Source of the DNA: Faecalibacterium prausnitzii | Lineage (GTDB): Bacteria; Bacillota; Clostridia; Oscillospirales; Ruminococcaceae | Direction: 5' to 3' | Assembly (NCBI RefSeq): GCF_003324185.1 | Contig: NZ_PXUP01000004.1 | Coordinates: 62,001 to 126,000, forward strand | Length of the DNA: 64,000 nt | Part shown: positions 14,601 through 22,958 of the stretch, in pieces | Layout: every line of letters begins with the position of its first letter | How positions within the stretch are numbered: position 1 is the stretch's first letter | Translations under genes and position numbers: made by a program | Notes under the pieces: model-generated | The model's database searches: none | What the model was told of the DNA's origin: nothing | Seen by the model: only the letters and a program-made list of their open reading frames with translations

Positions 14601-16019
14601 TTATCGCAGCACCGAGAGTTCCTCGATGCCGTAGCGCTGCATCAGGGCGATGGCCGCCGGGGTGATCTCCTCGCCGCTGACCGCCACAGGGATGGCGGGC
14701 GGGCAGGACACCGTAGGCATGGCACACACCCGTCCCAGCGCCTTGTGCACCGGGATGCGTACCTGTGCGCCCAGCACCGCCTGCCGGATGGTACAGCGCT
14801 GCACCGCCTGCTGCTGCAAGGCGGCAAACTCCCCTGCCCGGTTCTCGGGGCGGGGCAGCCCGGCAGGCACAGCCGCCAGAAGCTGTTCCAGCGCCGTTTG
14901 CAGGCGTTCAAAGTCCTGCGGCGGGTTTTCCGGGGTGAACATCAGCACCACATAGCGGGGGTCGGCGTACTCGCACTCCATCTGTGCGCGGCGTAAAGCC
15001 TCTGCCAGCGCTATGCCGGTGCAGCCAAGGGCAGCGGCGTCCAGCGTGAGCTTCATCGGCTCCTGCTGTGCCCCGGCAACTGCCAGCGGCACCGGACACT
15101 GCCGCGCCGCTGCGGCCTTATTCAGGCTGCGGCGCAGATTCTCCAGCGCAGCGCAGCACTGCGCCAGCTGCCGGGGGTAGTCCCCTGCCAGCACCGCGTT
15201 GCAGGCATCCAGCGACTGCAAAATGAGGTAAGAGGGGCTGGTAGAGCCGAACAGCGCCAGCGCCCCCCGCACAGCCGCTTCGTCCTGCACAGGGGCATCG
15301 TGCGCCAGATGCAGATACGCACCGCCGGTGACCACCGGCAGGGTCTTGTGGGCAGAGTCGCAGCACATGGCCGCGCCCTGTGCGATGGGGTGGCAGTTTT
15401 GCGGCAGAAAGCGCAGGTAGGCGCCGTGGGCGTTATCCACCAGCAAAGGCACGCCCTGCGCCCGGCAGACCGCCGCCAGCGCCGGGATATCCTGTACTCC
15501 GCCCAGATAATCCGGGCTGGTGACGTACACGCCAAAGGGGGTGTTGTCCTGCTGTGCCATCGCGTGCAAAGCCCCTGTCAGTGCTTCGGCTGTGACGGGG
15601 CAGCTGCACAGTGCACCCTCTGCCTGCGCAGACGGCCAGAGCCAGCGGATATCAAAATCCAGCAGCGCCGCCGCATACAGCAGCGCCTTGTGGGCGTTGC
15701 GGGCGGCCAGCAGCACCGGGCGCTTACCGTTTTGCGGTGCGCCTTGCAGCGCCAGAAACAGCATGGCACGGATGCACTGAGACGAGCCCTCGGTGCTGTA
15801 ATAGCTGTGTGCCGTGCCAAACAGCCGGGTGGCGTTGGCTTCGCTTTCGGCAATAATGCCCTCCGGCGCGTAAAGCTCGTCTGCGCCGCAGATCTCGGTG
15901 ATATCCAGCGGCTCAAAGCCTAAAAGGCTCTGCCCCTTGTGGCCGGGCATGTGCAGCCGGGCGGTGCCGGACTTTGCATAGCTGCGCACAAAATCCACGA
16001 TGGGGGTGGTCATGCTCAT
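14601..16019 (-). CDS. Orn/Lys/Arg decarboxylase family PLP enzyme
   Basis: This 472-residue protein is a fold-type I PLP enzyme of the Orn/Lys/Arg decarboxylase family, in the short Gram-positive form without the N-terminal wing domain. Visible marks are LHMPGHKGQ near the N-terminus, the aspartate of LLVDNAHGAYL and the PLP lysine in CDSAHKTLPVVTGGAYLH. Members decarboxylate arginine, lysine or ornithine for polyamine synthesis; the substrate cannot be read from sequence. The ATG overlaps the stop of scfB by 4 bases, so the two are translationally coupled. That partner is unexpected for a polyamine enzyme. Confidence 0.85.
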   Translation of the reverse strand: MSMTTPIVDFVRSYAKSGTARLHMPGHKGQSLLGFEPLDITEICGADELYAPEGIIAESEANATRLFGTAHSYYSTEGSSQCIRAMLFLALQGAPQNGKRPVLLAARNAHKALLYAAALLDFDIRWLWPSAQAEGALCSCPVTAEALTGALHAMAQQDNTPFGVYVTSPDYLGGVQDIPALAAVCRAQGVPLLVDNAHGAYLRFLPQNCHPIAQGAAMCCDSAHKTLPVVTGGAYLHLAHDAPVQDEAAVRGALALFGSTSPSYLILQSLDACNAVLAGDYPRQLAQCCAALENLRRSLNKAAAARQCPVPLAVAGAQQEPMKLTLDAAALGCTGIALAEALRRAQMECEYADPRYVVLMFTPENPPQDFERLQTALEQLLAAVPAGLPRPENRAGEFAALQQQAVQRCTIRQAVLGAQVRIPVHKALGRVCAMPTVSCPPAIPVAVSGEEITPAAIALMQRYGIEELSVLR

Positions 16020-17467
16020 TCGCAGGCTTCGCCATCGGCGCAGGCGTTGCAGGTAGAGCCCAGCTCAATAGGCACCTCGATGCCCTTGGCTGCCAGTTCC
16101 TGATTCTCGGCTACCTTGATCATGATAGCGCACTCCATGCGCTTTTTGAACAGCTCGCAGCCGTACTCGTACACGCCGGTAATGCTGCCGGTGGCGTGGT
16201 AGGAGTTGGCAGCGCAGCCGCCGGAGCAGTACAGCTTTGCCCAGCAGTCCTGACACTCCTTGCGGGCGTAGGCGTTGCAGTGCTTGAACTCATCCCGCAC
16301 AGCGGTGTTGGTAACGCCCTTCCAGATATCGCCCAGCAGGTACTTGGGGTCGCCCACGAACTGGTGGCAGGGGTACAGATCGCCCCAGGGGGTAACAGCC
16401 ATGTACTCGGTGCCGGAGCCGCAGCCGGAGATGCGCTTATAGATGCAGGGGCCGCCGGTCAGGTCGATCATGTAGTGGTAGAAGGTAAAGCCTCTGCCCT
16501 CGCGGTCGCGCTTGATCATCTCCTTGGCAAGGATCTCGTACTGCTCCTTCAGGATGGGCAGGTCGGCCTCGGTCAGGGCGCTGGGGTCGCTGGGGTCGCA
16601 GACCACCGGCTCCATGCTCAGCTCGGTAAAGCCAAGGTCTGCCATGTGGAAGATATCGTTGGTAAAGTCGGTGTTAAAGTGGGTATAGGTGCCGCGCATA
16701 TAGTAGTTTTTGTCGCCGCGCTTCTTGACGAACTCCTGGAACTTGGGCACGATGCGGTCGTAGCTGCCATTGCCTGCGCAGTCCACGCGGAAACGGTCGT
16801 TGACCTCCTTGCGGCCATCCAGACTCAGCACCACGTTGTGGCACTCCTTATTGCAGAAGTCGATGACGTCGTCATCAATGAGTACACCGTTGGTGGTCAT
16901 GGTAAAGCGGAAGTTCTTGTTATGGATCTTCTCCTGCTCGCGGCAGTAGGCCACCAGCTTTTTGACCATCTCAAAGTTCATCAGCGGCTCACCGCCAAAG
17001 AAGTCCACTTCCAGATTGCGGCGGGTGCCGCTGTTCTCGATGAGGAAGTCCATGGCGCGCTTGCCCACTTCAAAGCTCATCAGGGCGCGGTCGCCGTGGT
17101 AGCGTCCCTGCGAGGCAAAGCAGTAAGAGCAGCTCAGGTTGCAGCTATGGGCAACGTGCAGGCACAGTGCCTTTACCACAGTGTTGCGGTTTTTAAAGTC
17201 GAAAGCCATGTCCTTATAGACATCCGGGCTCCACAGCTTGCCGTTTTCCTTCAGGCTGGTCACGTCATCGATGCACTGGCGCAGATCCTCCTCGGTCACG
17301 TCCGGGCGGCTGCCGTATTTTGCCAGCATGGCGGCAACGATCTCGTCTGCGGTATGCTCCGGGTACATGGCGATGACATCGTAGGCCACCTCGTCCACAA
17401 CGTGCACCGAGCCGCTGCAGGTGTCCAGCACGATGTTATAACCGTTCAATTGATACTGATGTACCAT
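16016..17467 (-). CDS. scfB: SCIFF-maturing radical SAM/SPASM enzyme
   Basis: This 483-residue protein has the radical SAM motif CNLSCSYC (about residue 110), an N-terminal peptide-recognition (RRE-like) region in the first 90 residues, DFFGGEPLMNF and a C-terminal SPASM region rich in cysteine (for example CQDCWAKLYCSGGC), which holds auxiliary iron-sulfur clusters. Family members install thioether bonds in the SCIFF peptide, whose gene lies 68 bases upstream. An ATG at 17467 is preferred over 17479 because GGAG lies 6 bases before it. The next gene, a PLP decarboxylase, overlaps its stop. Confidence 0.93.
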   Translation of the reverse strand: MVHQYQLNGYNIVLDTCSGSVHVVDEVAYDVIAMYPEHTADEIVAAMLAKYGSRPDVTEEDLRQCIDDVTSLKENGKLWSPDVYKDMAFDFKNRNTVVKALCLHVAHSCNLSCSYCFASQGRYHGDRALMSFEVGKRAMDFLIENSGTRRNLEVDFFGGEPLMNFEMVKKLVAYCREQEKIHNKNFRFTMTTNGVLIDDDVIDFCNKECHNVVLSLDGRKEVNDRFRVDCAGNGSYDRIVPKFQEFVKKRGDKNYYMRGTYTHFNTDFTNDIFHMADLGFTELSMEPVVCDPSDPSALTEADLPILKEQYEILAKEMIKRDREGRGFTFYHYMIDLTGGPCIYKRISGCGSGTEYMAVTPWGDLYPCHQFVGDPKYLLGDIWKGVTNTAVRDEFKHCNAYARKECQDCWAKLYCSGGCAANSYHATGSITGVYEYGCELFKKRMECAIMIKVAENQELAAKGIEVPIELGSTCNACADGEACE

Positions 17468-17490
17468 TTTACACTCCATTCCAGATTACA

Positions 17491-17520
17491 CAAAAAAATG
17501 CCGCCCGGCAAAGGCGGCAT
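17491..17520 (-). terminator. Intrinsic terminator/attenuator between scfA and scfB
   Basis: ATGCCGCC and GGCGGCAT pair around a 7-base loop, followed on the minus strand by seven T. It lies just past the scfA stop and before scfB. Partial read-through would give much more peptide than enzyme. Confidence 0.8.
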
Positions 17521-17534
17521 AGGGTTTGCAAAAA

Positions 17535-17681
17535 TTACTTGTTGCTGTTCTCGCACTGCTGGTTAGCCACGCCGCAGGAGGTCTTGCAGGCGGACTGGCA
17601 GGAAGTCTGGCACTCGCCGCAGCCACCGGTCTTAACGCTCTTGGTCAGGTCACGAGTAGCAATAGTCTTAATACGCTCCAT
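17535..17681 (-). CDS. scfA: SCIFF peptide precursor (six cysteines in forty-five)
   Basis: This 48-residue peptide matches the SCIFF family: the leader MERIKTIATRDLTKSVKTGG is followed by a core with exactly six cysteines (GGCGECQTSC, SACKTSC, QQC). ScfB-type enzymes link a core cysteine to a neighbouring residue by a thioether. The start at 17681 follows AGAGAGG; longer in-frame starts lack sites. The peptide is conserved across Clostridia and its role is still unsettled. It has a strong promoter and a terminator-like hairpin before scfB. Confidence 0.95.
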   Translation of the reverse strand: MERIKTIATRDLTKSVKTGGCGECQTSCQSACKTSCGVANQQCENSNK

Positions 17682-17752
17682 GATAGAAACCTCTCTAACT
17701 CTCAAAATTTTATCGCGCCGGACATAGTTCCGGTACGCTTTTATCTTGTAAT

Positions 17753-17781
17753 AGGATATCACGCAGCGCGCCTTTTGTCAA
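17753..17781 (-). promoter_or_regulatory. Promoter of scfA
   Basis: A perfect TTGACA (17776-17781) and TATCCT (17753-17758) are 17 bp apart reading leftward, giving a leader of about 65 bases with a small CCGGAAC/GTCCGG hairpin. Confidence 0.75.
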
Positions 17782-17801
17782 GATTTTTTCGCTAAGCCTT
17801 T

Positions 17802-18089
17802 TTACCCGCCCATGGGCTGGTAGCGGGTAAGCACCGTATGCAGCCCCAGCTCTCGGGCGCGTGCCAGTAAGTACCGGTAACGGCACAGCAGCGCCTGCCG
17901 CTCGTAAATACGCTGCTCGATCAGGTCCGTATCCACCTCCATATCAAACATCATCTCGTTGCGCTTCAAACAGAACAGGCATTCTTTCAGTTCTTCTTCC
18001 AGTTCCGGGTGGTAGCGCTCGTGCTCGGTATCCCGCGGGACGCGGGGCGAAAGCAGGGTCTGGGCGTTTTGTGTGGTTCGTTCCGGCAT
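17802..18089 (-). CDS. DUF2508 (YaaL-like) small protein
   Basis: This 95-residue protein carries the DUF2508 pattern of Firmicutes: EELKECLFCLKRNEMMFDMEVDTDLIEQRIYE followed by RYRYLLARARELG. Two long amphipathic helices are expected. The family function is unknown; in many Firmicutes the gene lies beside recR, whereas here recR is 19 kb away. The start at 18089 is chosen because GGAGG lies 6-7 bases before it; an ATG two codons upstream touches the site. It stands alone between scfA and tRNA-Gln. Confidence 0.8.
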   Translation of the reverse strand: MPERTTQNAQTLLSPRVPRDTEHERYHPELEEELKECLFCLKRNEMMFDMEVDTDLIEQRIYERQALLCRYRYLLARARELGLHTVLTRYQPMGG

Positions 18090-18245
18090 AGGCATCCTCC
18101 TTCTGGTACTTTGCAAGGTTTTGTACCTTCCAGTATAGGCGGTGCGGTGCGCAGAACCTGCCGAAGTGTGGCAGCGCTCCGGCATAGATTATCCGGCGCT
18201 GCTGCGGCATTTTCCAAAAAAGTACAACTTTTTTCAAAAATATGC

Positions 18246-18274
18246 TTGACAACTCCGGGCTTTTCCCGTATAAT
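18246..18274 (+). promoter_or_regulatory. Consensus promoter of tRNA-Gln
   Basis: TTGACA (18246-18251) and TATAAT (18269-18274) are both perfect and 17 bp apart. Confidence 0.85.
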
Positions 18275-18317
18275 AGCACACGTTGAGCGGCTCACCCCGC
18301 AAAACACAACAGAATAT

Positions 18318-18391
18318 TGGGGATTTGCATAGTGGTAGTGCGGTAGACTCTGACTCTACTTGTGGGAGTTCGATTCTCTCATCCCCAACCA
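18318..18391 (+). tRNA. tRNA-Gln(CTG)
   Basis: The acceptor TGGGGAT pairs with ATCCCCA, the anticodon stem GTAGA/TCTAC holds loop CTCTGAC (anticodon CTG), and CCA is encoded at 18389-18391. Confidence 0.93.
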
Positions 18392-18395
18392 GACT

Positions 18396-18430
18396 AAAGC
18401 CATCTGAGGAAGTTCAGGTGGCTTTTCTGT
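18396..18430 (+). terminator. Terminator after tRNA-Gln
   Basis: AGCCATCTGA pairs with TCAGGTGGCT around a short loop and is followed by four T. Confidence 0.75.
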
Positions 18431-18457
18431 TTATATCATTCCAAACTGCAGCCGTGA

Positions 18458-18660
18458 GGCCATGACTCTTCAAAACTTGAAGAGTCATAACTCTATTACC
18501 ACTTTGGATTTTTGAAGAGTGACGAAAAAGAAGCACATCAGCGTTTAAAAGTTCACTCTTCAAGATGAAGAGTCATGGCCTGAAAACGCAGTTTTCTTTG
18601 CTTTTTGTTCATGACTCTTCAAAATCCCTGTGGGTCATAGGGAACTTTTGAAGAGTCACC
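18458..18660. repeat. Cluster of alternating GACTCTTCAA / TTGAAGAGTC repeats
   Basis: Seven copies of the core CTCTTCA or its complement occur in alternating orientation at about 18464, 18477, 18512, 18553, 18566, 18613 and 18650. The outer pair GGCCATGACTCTTCA (18459-18473) and TGAAGAGTCATGGCC (18566-18580) is a perfect 15-bp inverted repeat, with a smaller TTGAAGAGTGA/TCACTCTTCAA pair nested in it. The last two copies close another hairpin with an inner TCCCT/AGGGA stem. There is no gene in 18431-18892. Confidence 0.75.
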
Positions 18661-18675
18661 CCTGCCGGGGCGGGA

Positions 18676-18880
18676 CGATTTAGAATGCGCTCCGCGTTTG
18701 CTCTGCGCATAATTAGCGGAATTAGTTTTTTACTCGAGATTCAGAAAAGCCTGCGGGCTTTTCTGAATCTCCTTTTCACCAGTGGGGTCGTAACGGTCAA
18801 CTGCATTTGCAATTCAGACCACCATTTAACCATTGCAGCCCTCCCCGTGAAAATGGGATAGCGGAGCGCATTTCCAATCG
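18676..18880. repeat. 205-bp segment with 20-bp terminal inverted repeats
   Basis: The ends CGATTTAGAATGCGCTCCGC (18676-18695) and, as complement, CGATTGGAAATGCGCTCCGC (18861-18880) match at 17 of 20 positions, with a 12-bp perfect inner part. A perfect hairpin GATTCAGAAAAGCC/GGCTTTTCTGAATC lies inside. No target duplication is clear. It reads as a MITE-like element without a gene. Confidence 0.55.
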
Positions 18881-18892
18881 TTCGTACTGCAC

Positions 18893-18927
18893 AAAAAACC
18901 GGGCAGCCCGCAGACTGCCCGGTTTTT
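18893..18927. terminator. Terminator after the 5'-nucleotidase gene
   Basis: AAAAACCGGGCAG pairs with CTGCCCGGTTTTT; the minus-strand reading ends the gene at 18963. Confidence 0.85.
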
Positions 18928-18962
18928 GCTATACAGTTGACCTGCCCTGATAGGGCTTTCTT

Positions 18963-20723
18963 TTACAGAATGGTGATGCGGCCTGCGCCGTAAGGCTGCT
19001 CGTAGTTGAGCAGGTAGCCGGGGTATGCGGCCAGCGGGCTGTTGGCGCTGGACAGGTGCGGCAGACCCGCAGCATCTGCGCCGTCAAAGGTCATGGCGTA
19101 GGTAGACATCACCAGATAATCCTCGGACACATAGTCCTTGATCAGCTCTGCGCCGTCAAACATGGCAAAGCCATCGCCCAGATTACGCAGGGTGTAGTTC
19201 ATGCCGGCCAGTGCGTAGGTAGTGCCCGGGTCCAGCGGCAGATAGCTGCCGGAGGCCTTATCGTAGATCTTCACGTTCTGCACGCGCGGGGTGCCGGTGG
19301 CGCTGCCGATCCAGACATTCTTCTCGTCGGTCTGCACAGTGTTGGGGATATCGGTGTGGATCTCGTAGGTAGCACCGGCCACCTGCAGGAAGCCGCCGTT
19401 CTCCTTGCCATCCTCGCCTGCAAAGCGGGCTGCAAACTCCAGTGCGTCTTGGATCTGCTTGCCGGTGACCGACATCAGGCAGGCCACGTTGCCAAAGGGG
19501 CTGATCTGCTTGCAGGTCTTGAAGGTCCAGTCGCCTGCAGGCACATCGGCGCGGATGCCGCCGCCATTCATGATGGCCACATCACAGTGCAGCTTTTCCA
19601 CCTCGTTGAAGTAGGTGTAGATGCCGTCAGCCACAAAGTCGCCGAGGTTGGTCTCGGCAGAGCGGATGCGGCGCTTGCCGGTGGCGGGGTCAGAGACGTA
19701 GAAATCGCTGTCGCCCACAGCGATCTTCTCGCCCAGCATATCGTCCACGGTGTTCACCCAGCCGGTCTGCATGGCGGCAATAGTGGCATCCATGCCCTCG
19801 TGGGTGGGGATGAGCTTGGTGGTAATGGTGCCGTCCGCAGCGATGGTCATCTCGCCAACGTTTGCAAAGTAAGAGCCGGTCTGGGTCAGGGTGACAGCCT
19901 TGCCGGAGGCATCCTGCACCTGCTTGTTCTCCATTACGGTATGGGAGTGGCCGTCGATAAAGGCGTCAAAGCCGCTGGTGTGGGCAATGACTTCCTCACT
20001 GGTCCACGGAGAGGAAGAGGGGTCTACGCCCAGATGGCCCAGACCGATGACCACATCCGCCAGAAGCTTTGCCTTATCAATGGCCTTCTGCACGGCGTCA
20101 TAGAGCTTTTTGCCGTCCTCGCCGCCCTGAATATCGTAGATGTACTTGCGCTGTGCCTTATCCATAAAGTAGGCCGGGGTGGACTTGGTAAAGGTCTCGG
20201 GGGTGGTCACGCCCACAAAGGCAATGCGTCTGCCGCCGCGCACGAACACCTTGACGGAGGGCAGCACACGCAGCGTAGTGCGCAGGTCTACCCAGTTACA
20301 GGACAGGTACGGAAAGTCGGCTTCCTTCATGATGGCCTTGGCGCGGTCCATGCCGTAGTCAAACTCGTGGTTGCCGGGGGTGGCGACATCGTAACCGGCA
20401 GCGTTCATCAGCTTGATGATGGAGGCACCCTCGTCCATGGAGCCGTAGGCGGTGCCCTGCACATGGTCGCCTGCATCCACCAGCAGCACATCCTTGCCGG
20501 CATTCTGATAGCTCTGCTTCAGGTCGGCAATGGCAGCGTAGGTCAGCTTGGGGCTCTGCTTGTCGATGTAGGTATGGACATCGTTGGTGTACAGGATGGT
20601 AACGTCAGACTTGTCACCATACCAGCAGGCCGATGCGGCAGGCGCACCGATGGCCATGGATGCAGCGGCAGCGGTCACACCAGCAGCCTTTAAAAAGCTG
20701 CGACGGGAAATAAGTTGTTTCAC
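18963..20723 (-). CDS. Tat-exported 5'-nucleotidase / metallophosphatase
   Basis: This 586-residue protein is a bifunctional UDP-sugar hydrolase/5'-nucleotidase family enzyme. Residues 1-32 form a twin-arginine signal: SRRSFLKAAG then an Ala-rich hydrophobic stretch. The metallophosphatase domain shows YTNDVHTY, DAGDHVQGT, GNHEFDYG and DGHSHT, which bind the two metals; the C-terminal nucleotide domain carries NGGGIRAD and ISPFGN. It would dephosphorylate extracellular nucleotides outside the membrane. A GTG at 20723 is chosen because AAAGGAGG lies 10 bases upstream and it places the Tat motif correctly; longer forms would bury the signal. Confidence 0.92.
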   Translation of the reverse strand: MKQLISRRSFLKAAGVTAAAASMAIGAPAASACWYGDKSDVTILYTNDVHTYIDKQSPKLTYAAIADLKQSYQNAGKDVLLVDAGDHVQGTAYGSMDEGASIIKLMNAAGYDVATPGNHEFDYGMDRAKAIMKEADFPYLSCNWVDLRTTLRVLPSVKVFVRGGRRIAFVGVTTPETFTKSTPAYFMDKAQRKYIYDIQGGEDGKKLYDAVQKAIDKAKLLADVVIGLGHLGVDPSSSPWTSEEVIAHTSGFDAFIDGHSHTVMENKQVQDASGKAVTLTQTGSYFANVGEMTIAADGTITTKLIPTHEGMDATIAAMQTGWVNTVDDMLGEKIAVGDSDFYVSDPATGKRRIRSAETNLGDFVADGIYTYFNEVEKLHCDVAIMNGGGIRADVPAGDWTFKTCKQISPFGNVACLMSVTGKQIQDALEFAARFAGEDGKENGGFLQVAGATYEIHTDIPNTVQTDEKNVWIGSATGTPRVQNVKIYDKASGSYLPLDPGTTYALAGMNYTLRNLGDGFAMFDGAELIKDYVSEDYLVMSTYAMTFDGADAAGLPHLSSANSPLAAYPGYLLNYEQPYGAGRITIL

Positions 20724-20914
20724 AGGAAAACGACCTCCTTTTATTTTTGGCGTATCGCATTTGAGGCAGGCTCTTCCCTCCTGCCCTTTCAATAGCTCTA
20801 GCATAGCACAGAACGCCGCCGCAAACAAGCCAAAATCATTCTTTTGGCACAAATTATTTTCACGTTCCGCTTTATTTTAACATATATTGTACCATTTTTA
20901 CACAAATTCTATGC

Positions 20915-20965
20915 AAAAAAGACCTTCCCGTGCCCTGTCGCAGAGCAGCGGAGAGGTCTTTTTTA
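20915..20965 (-). terminator. Terminator after the oleate hydratase gene
   Basis: GACCT near 20921 pairs with AGGTC near 20954, with an internal bulge, and a T run follows on the minus strand. Confidence 0.6.
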
Positions 20966-21011
20966 GGGGGGTGTTGACCCGTTGCCGGATCTATCGGAGG
21001 AGAGGGAAATA

Positions 21012-22784
21012 TCAGATAGCGTTATACTCCTTGAGGAACTTCTCAAGGTCGGTGCCCTCGATCTTCTTCAAAGCTTCCTTCAGAGCCAGACGCGGGATCA
21101 GCGGCAGATCCATGTCGGTGATCTTCTTGCCGTCGCGCAGCTTCACGGTGGCATCGATCAGGGCGCGCACATCATAGGTGCTGCCCCAGACCTCGGGCAC
21201 GCCGCGGTCAATGTTCAGCAGGGTGTACACGGCCTCCATACCGGTGCGCATGGAGTACTCGGTGGTGAAGATGGTATCGCGGGCGGTCTCGGCAAACTGA
21301 CCAAGGAAGGCGAAGTTCACAGCACCCTCGGGCACAACATCGGGACGGTCGCCCATGGCACGGGGCATGAAGAAGGCGTCGATATAAGGCATCATCACAG
21401 GCACGGTGTTGGCACTGTGCTCTGCCAGCTCCGCGATCTGATCCTCGGGCACGCCGATGTGGTACAGCCACTCCATGCAGATCTCGCGGCCGGTGCAGTC
21501 GCGCATGGGCTTCTTGACGTAATCGCCGGGCTTATCGCTGAACAGGCCGTACACCCAGACGCACAGCTGGTTCTTGGGCTGATCCTTGAACTGCTGCTGA
21601 CGGTTCAGCGTCCAGCTGAGCAACCAGCTGGAGTCCTTGACGGTGACGATGCCGCCGGTGACGGTATGGCCGCTGAAGGGATCGCGCTTGCAGATCTTGC
21701 GGATATACTGAGGGATCTTGTCGTCCAGCGTGGTGATGGTGGCACTCTCCCAGTTGCTCAGCTCCGGCTCGGAGCAGAACTTTTCCGGGTGACCGAAGGA
21801 GGGATCCTGTGCGGCGATCTTCTTCCACAGATCCCAGCCGTTGCCGGGCTGGATGGTGGGGTCAAAGCCGGTGGCCTTATCCTGTGCACCCACGGTGCAG
21901 CTTTCCACACAGCCGCCGTTGGTGATGAACAGCAGATCGTTCTCGGTCAGGTCGATGTTAGAAGTCTCGCCCGCGTGCTCCACGGTAACAGAGCTTGCCA
22001 GCTTGCGGCCCTTCTGGATGTCGAACTTCACATCCGTGACCTTGGTGTTGTAGTGGAACTGCACGCCAAAGCCTTCCAGATAGCGCACCATGGGCAGGAT
22101 GATGGATTCGTACTGATTATAGCGGGTAAAGCGCAGGGCGGTAAAGTCCGGCAGACCGCCGATGTGGTGGATATAGCGCTTGAGGTACAGCTTCATCTCC
22201 AGAGCGCTGTGCCAGTTCTCGAAGGCGAACATGGTGCGCCAGTACATCCAGAAGTTGGAGTTGAGCACCTCGTCATCGAAGAAATCGGTGATCTTTTTAT
22301 CCTGCAGCTGCTCGTCCGGGGTAAAGAACAGCTTCATGATCTCCATGGCACCCTTATCGGACAGGCCGAATTTGCCATCGGTGTGAGCATCCTCGCCGCG
22401 GTTGACGGTGGCACGGCACAAGGAAAAGTTGGGATCCTCCTTGTTCAGCCAGTAGTACTCGTCCAGCACACTGGCACCCTCGGTCTCCAGAGACGGGATG
22501 GAGTGCAGCAGATCCCACATAACTTCGAAGTGGTTATCCATCTCGCGGCCGCCGCGCATCACATAGCCGATATCGTACTTGTAGCCATCGCAGGCGCCGC
22601 CGGCCAGTGCGTTCTTTTCAAACACATGGACGTGCTCGCCCTTCATCTGGCCATCGCGCACCAGATAGCAGGCAGCGGTCAGGGCTGCCAGACCGGAGCC
22701 GATGATATAAGCGGATTTATGATCCACGCCCTCCGGCTTTTTGGGGTGTGCAAAAGCTTCATAATTGCCACTGGAATAGTACAT
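21012..22784 (-). CDS. ohyA: Oleate hydratase (10-hydroxy fatty acid forming)
   Basis: This 590-residue flavoprotein adds water to the cis-9 double bond of oleate or linoleate, giving 10-hydroxy fatty acids. The FAD-binding Rossmann motif IIGSGLAALTAACYLVRDG sits at about residues 26-44, followed by FEKNALAGGACDG and GGREMDNHFE. Its length and order match the family (also called MCRA) of gut lactobacilli and Clostridia. In the cell it detoxifies unsaturated fatty acids at the membrane surface. ATG 22784 follows GGGAGG by 7 bases; the longer frame has no site. It stands alone. Confidence 0.95.
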   Translation of the reverse strand: MYYSSGNYEAFAHPKKPEGVDHKSAYIIGSGLAALTAACYLVRDGQMKGEHVHVFEKNALAGGACDGYKYDIGYVMRGGREMDNHFEVMWDLLHSIPSLETEGASVLDEYYWLNKEDPNFSLCRATVNRGEDAHTDGKFGLSDKGAMEIMKLFFTPDEQLQDKKITDFFDDEVLNSNFWMYWRTMFAFENWHSALEMKLYLKRYIHHIGGLPDFTALRFTRYNQYESIILPMVRYLEGFGVQFHYNTKVTDVKFDIQKGRKLASSVTVEHAGETSNIDLTENDLLFITNGGCVESCTVGAQDKATGFDPTIQPGNGWDLWKKIAAQDPSFGHPEKFCSEPELSNWESATITTLDDKIPQYIRKICKRDPFSGHTVTGGIVTVKDSSWLLSWTLNRQQQFKDQPKNQLCVWVYGLFSDKPGDYVKKPMRDCTGREICMEWLYHIGVPEDQIAELAEHSANTVPVMMPYIDAFFMPRAMGDRPDVVPEGAVNFAFLGQFAETARDTIFTTEYSMRTGMEAVYTLLNIDRGVPEVWGSTYDVRALIDATVKLRDGKKITDMDLPLIPRLALKEALKKIEGTDLEKFLKEYNAI

Positions 22785-22958
22785 AAAAAAGCCTCCCTGC
22801 TTCCATATTTTCGTTTCACAGCCTTCATCGTGCTGTTCTCTATGGCAACAGTATACCCCGCAAAGTGAACAGGAACAACAAACAAACTTTGCCCTGTGTA
22901 TAGATTTTTTACATCCTCCTTCATTTGCTGGAATTGCGTACAAATTGTGACATAAAGC
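22785..22958. other. Intergenic leader of the oleate hydratase gene
   Basis: About 170 AT-richer bases precede the gene on its strand. I see no clear consensus promoter pair, riboswitch or gene here. Confidence 0.4.

Noticed and set aside
18458-18660. CRISPR array
   Set aside because: Repeats are short, alternate in direction and have irregular spacing; no cas genes are present.
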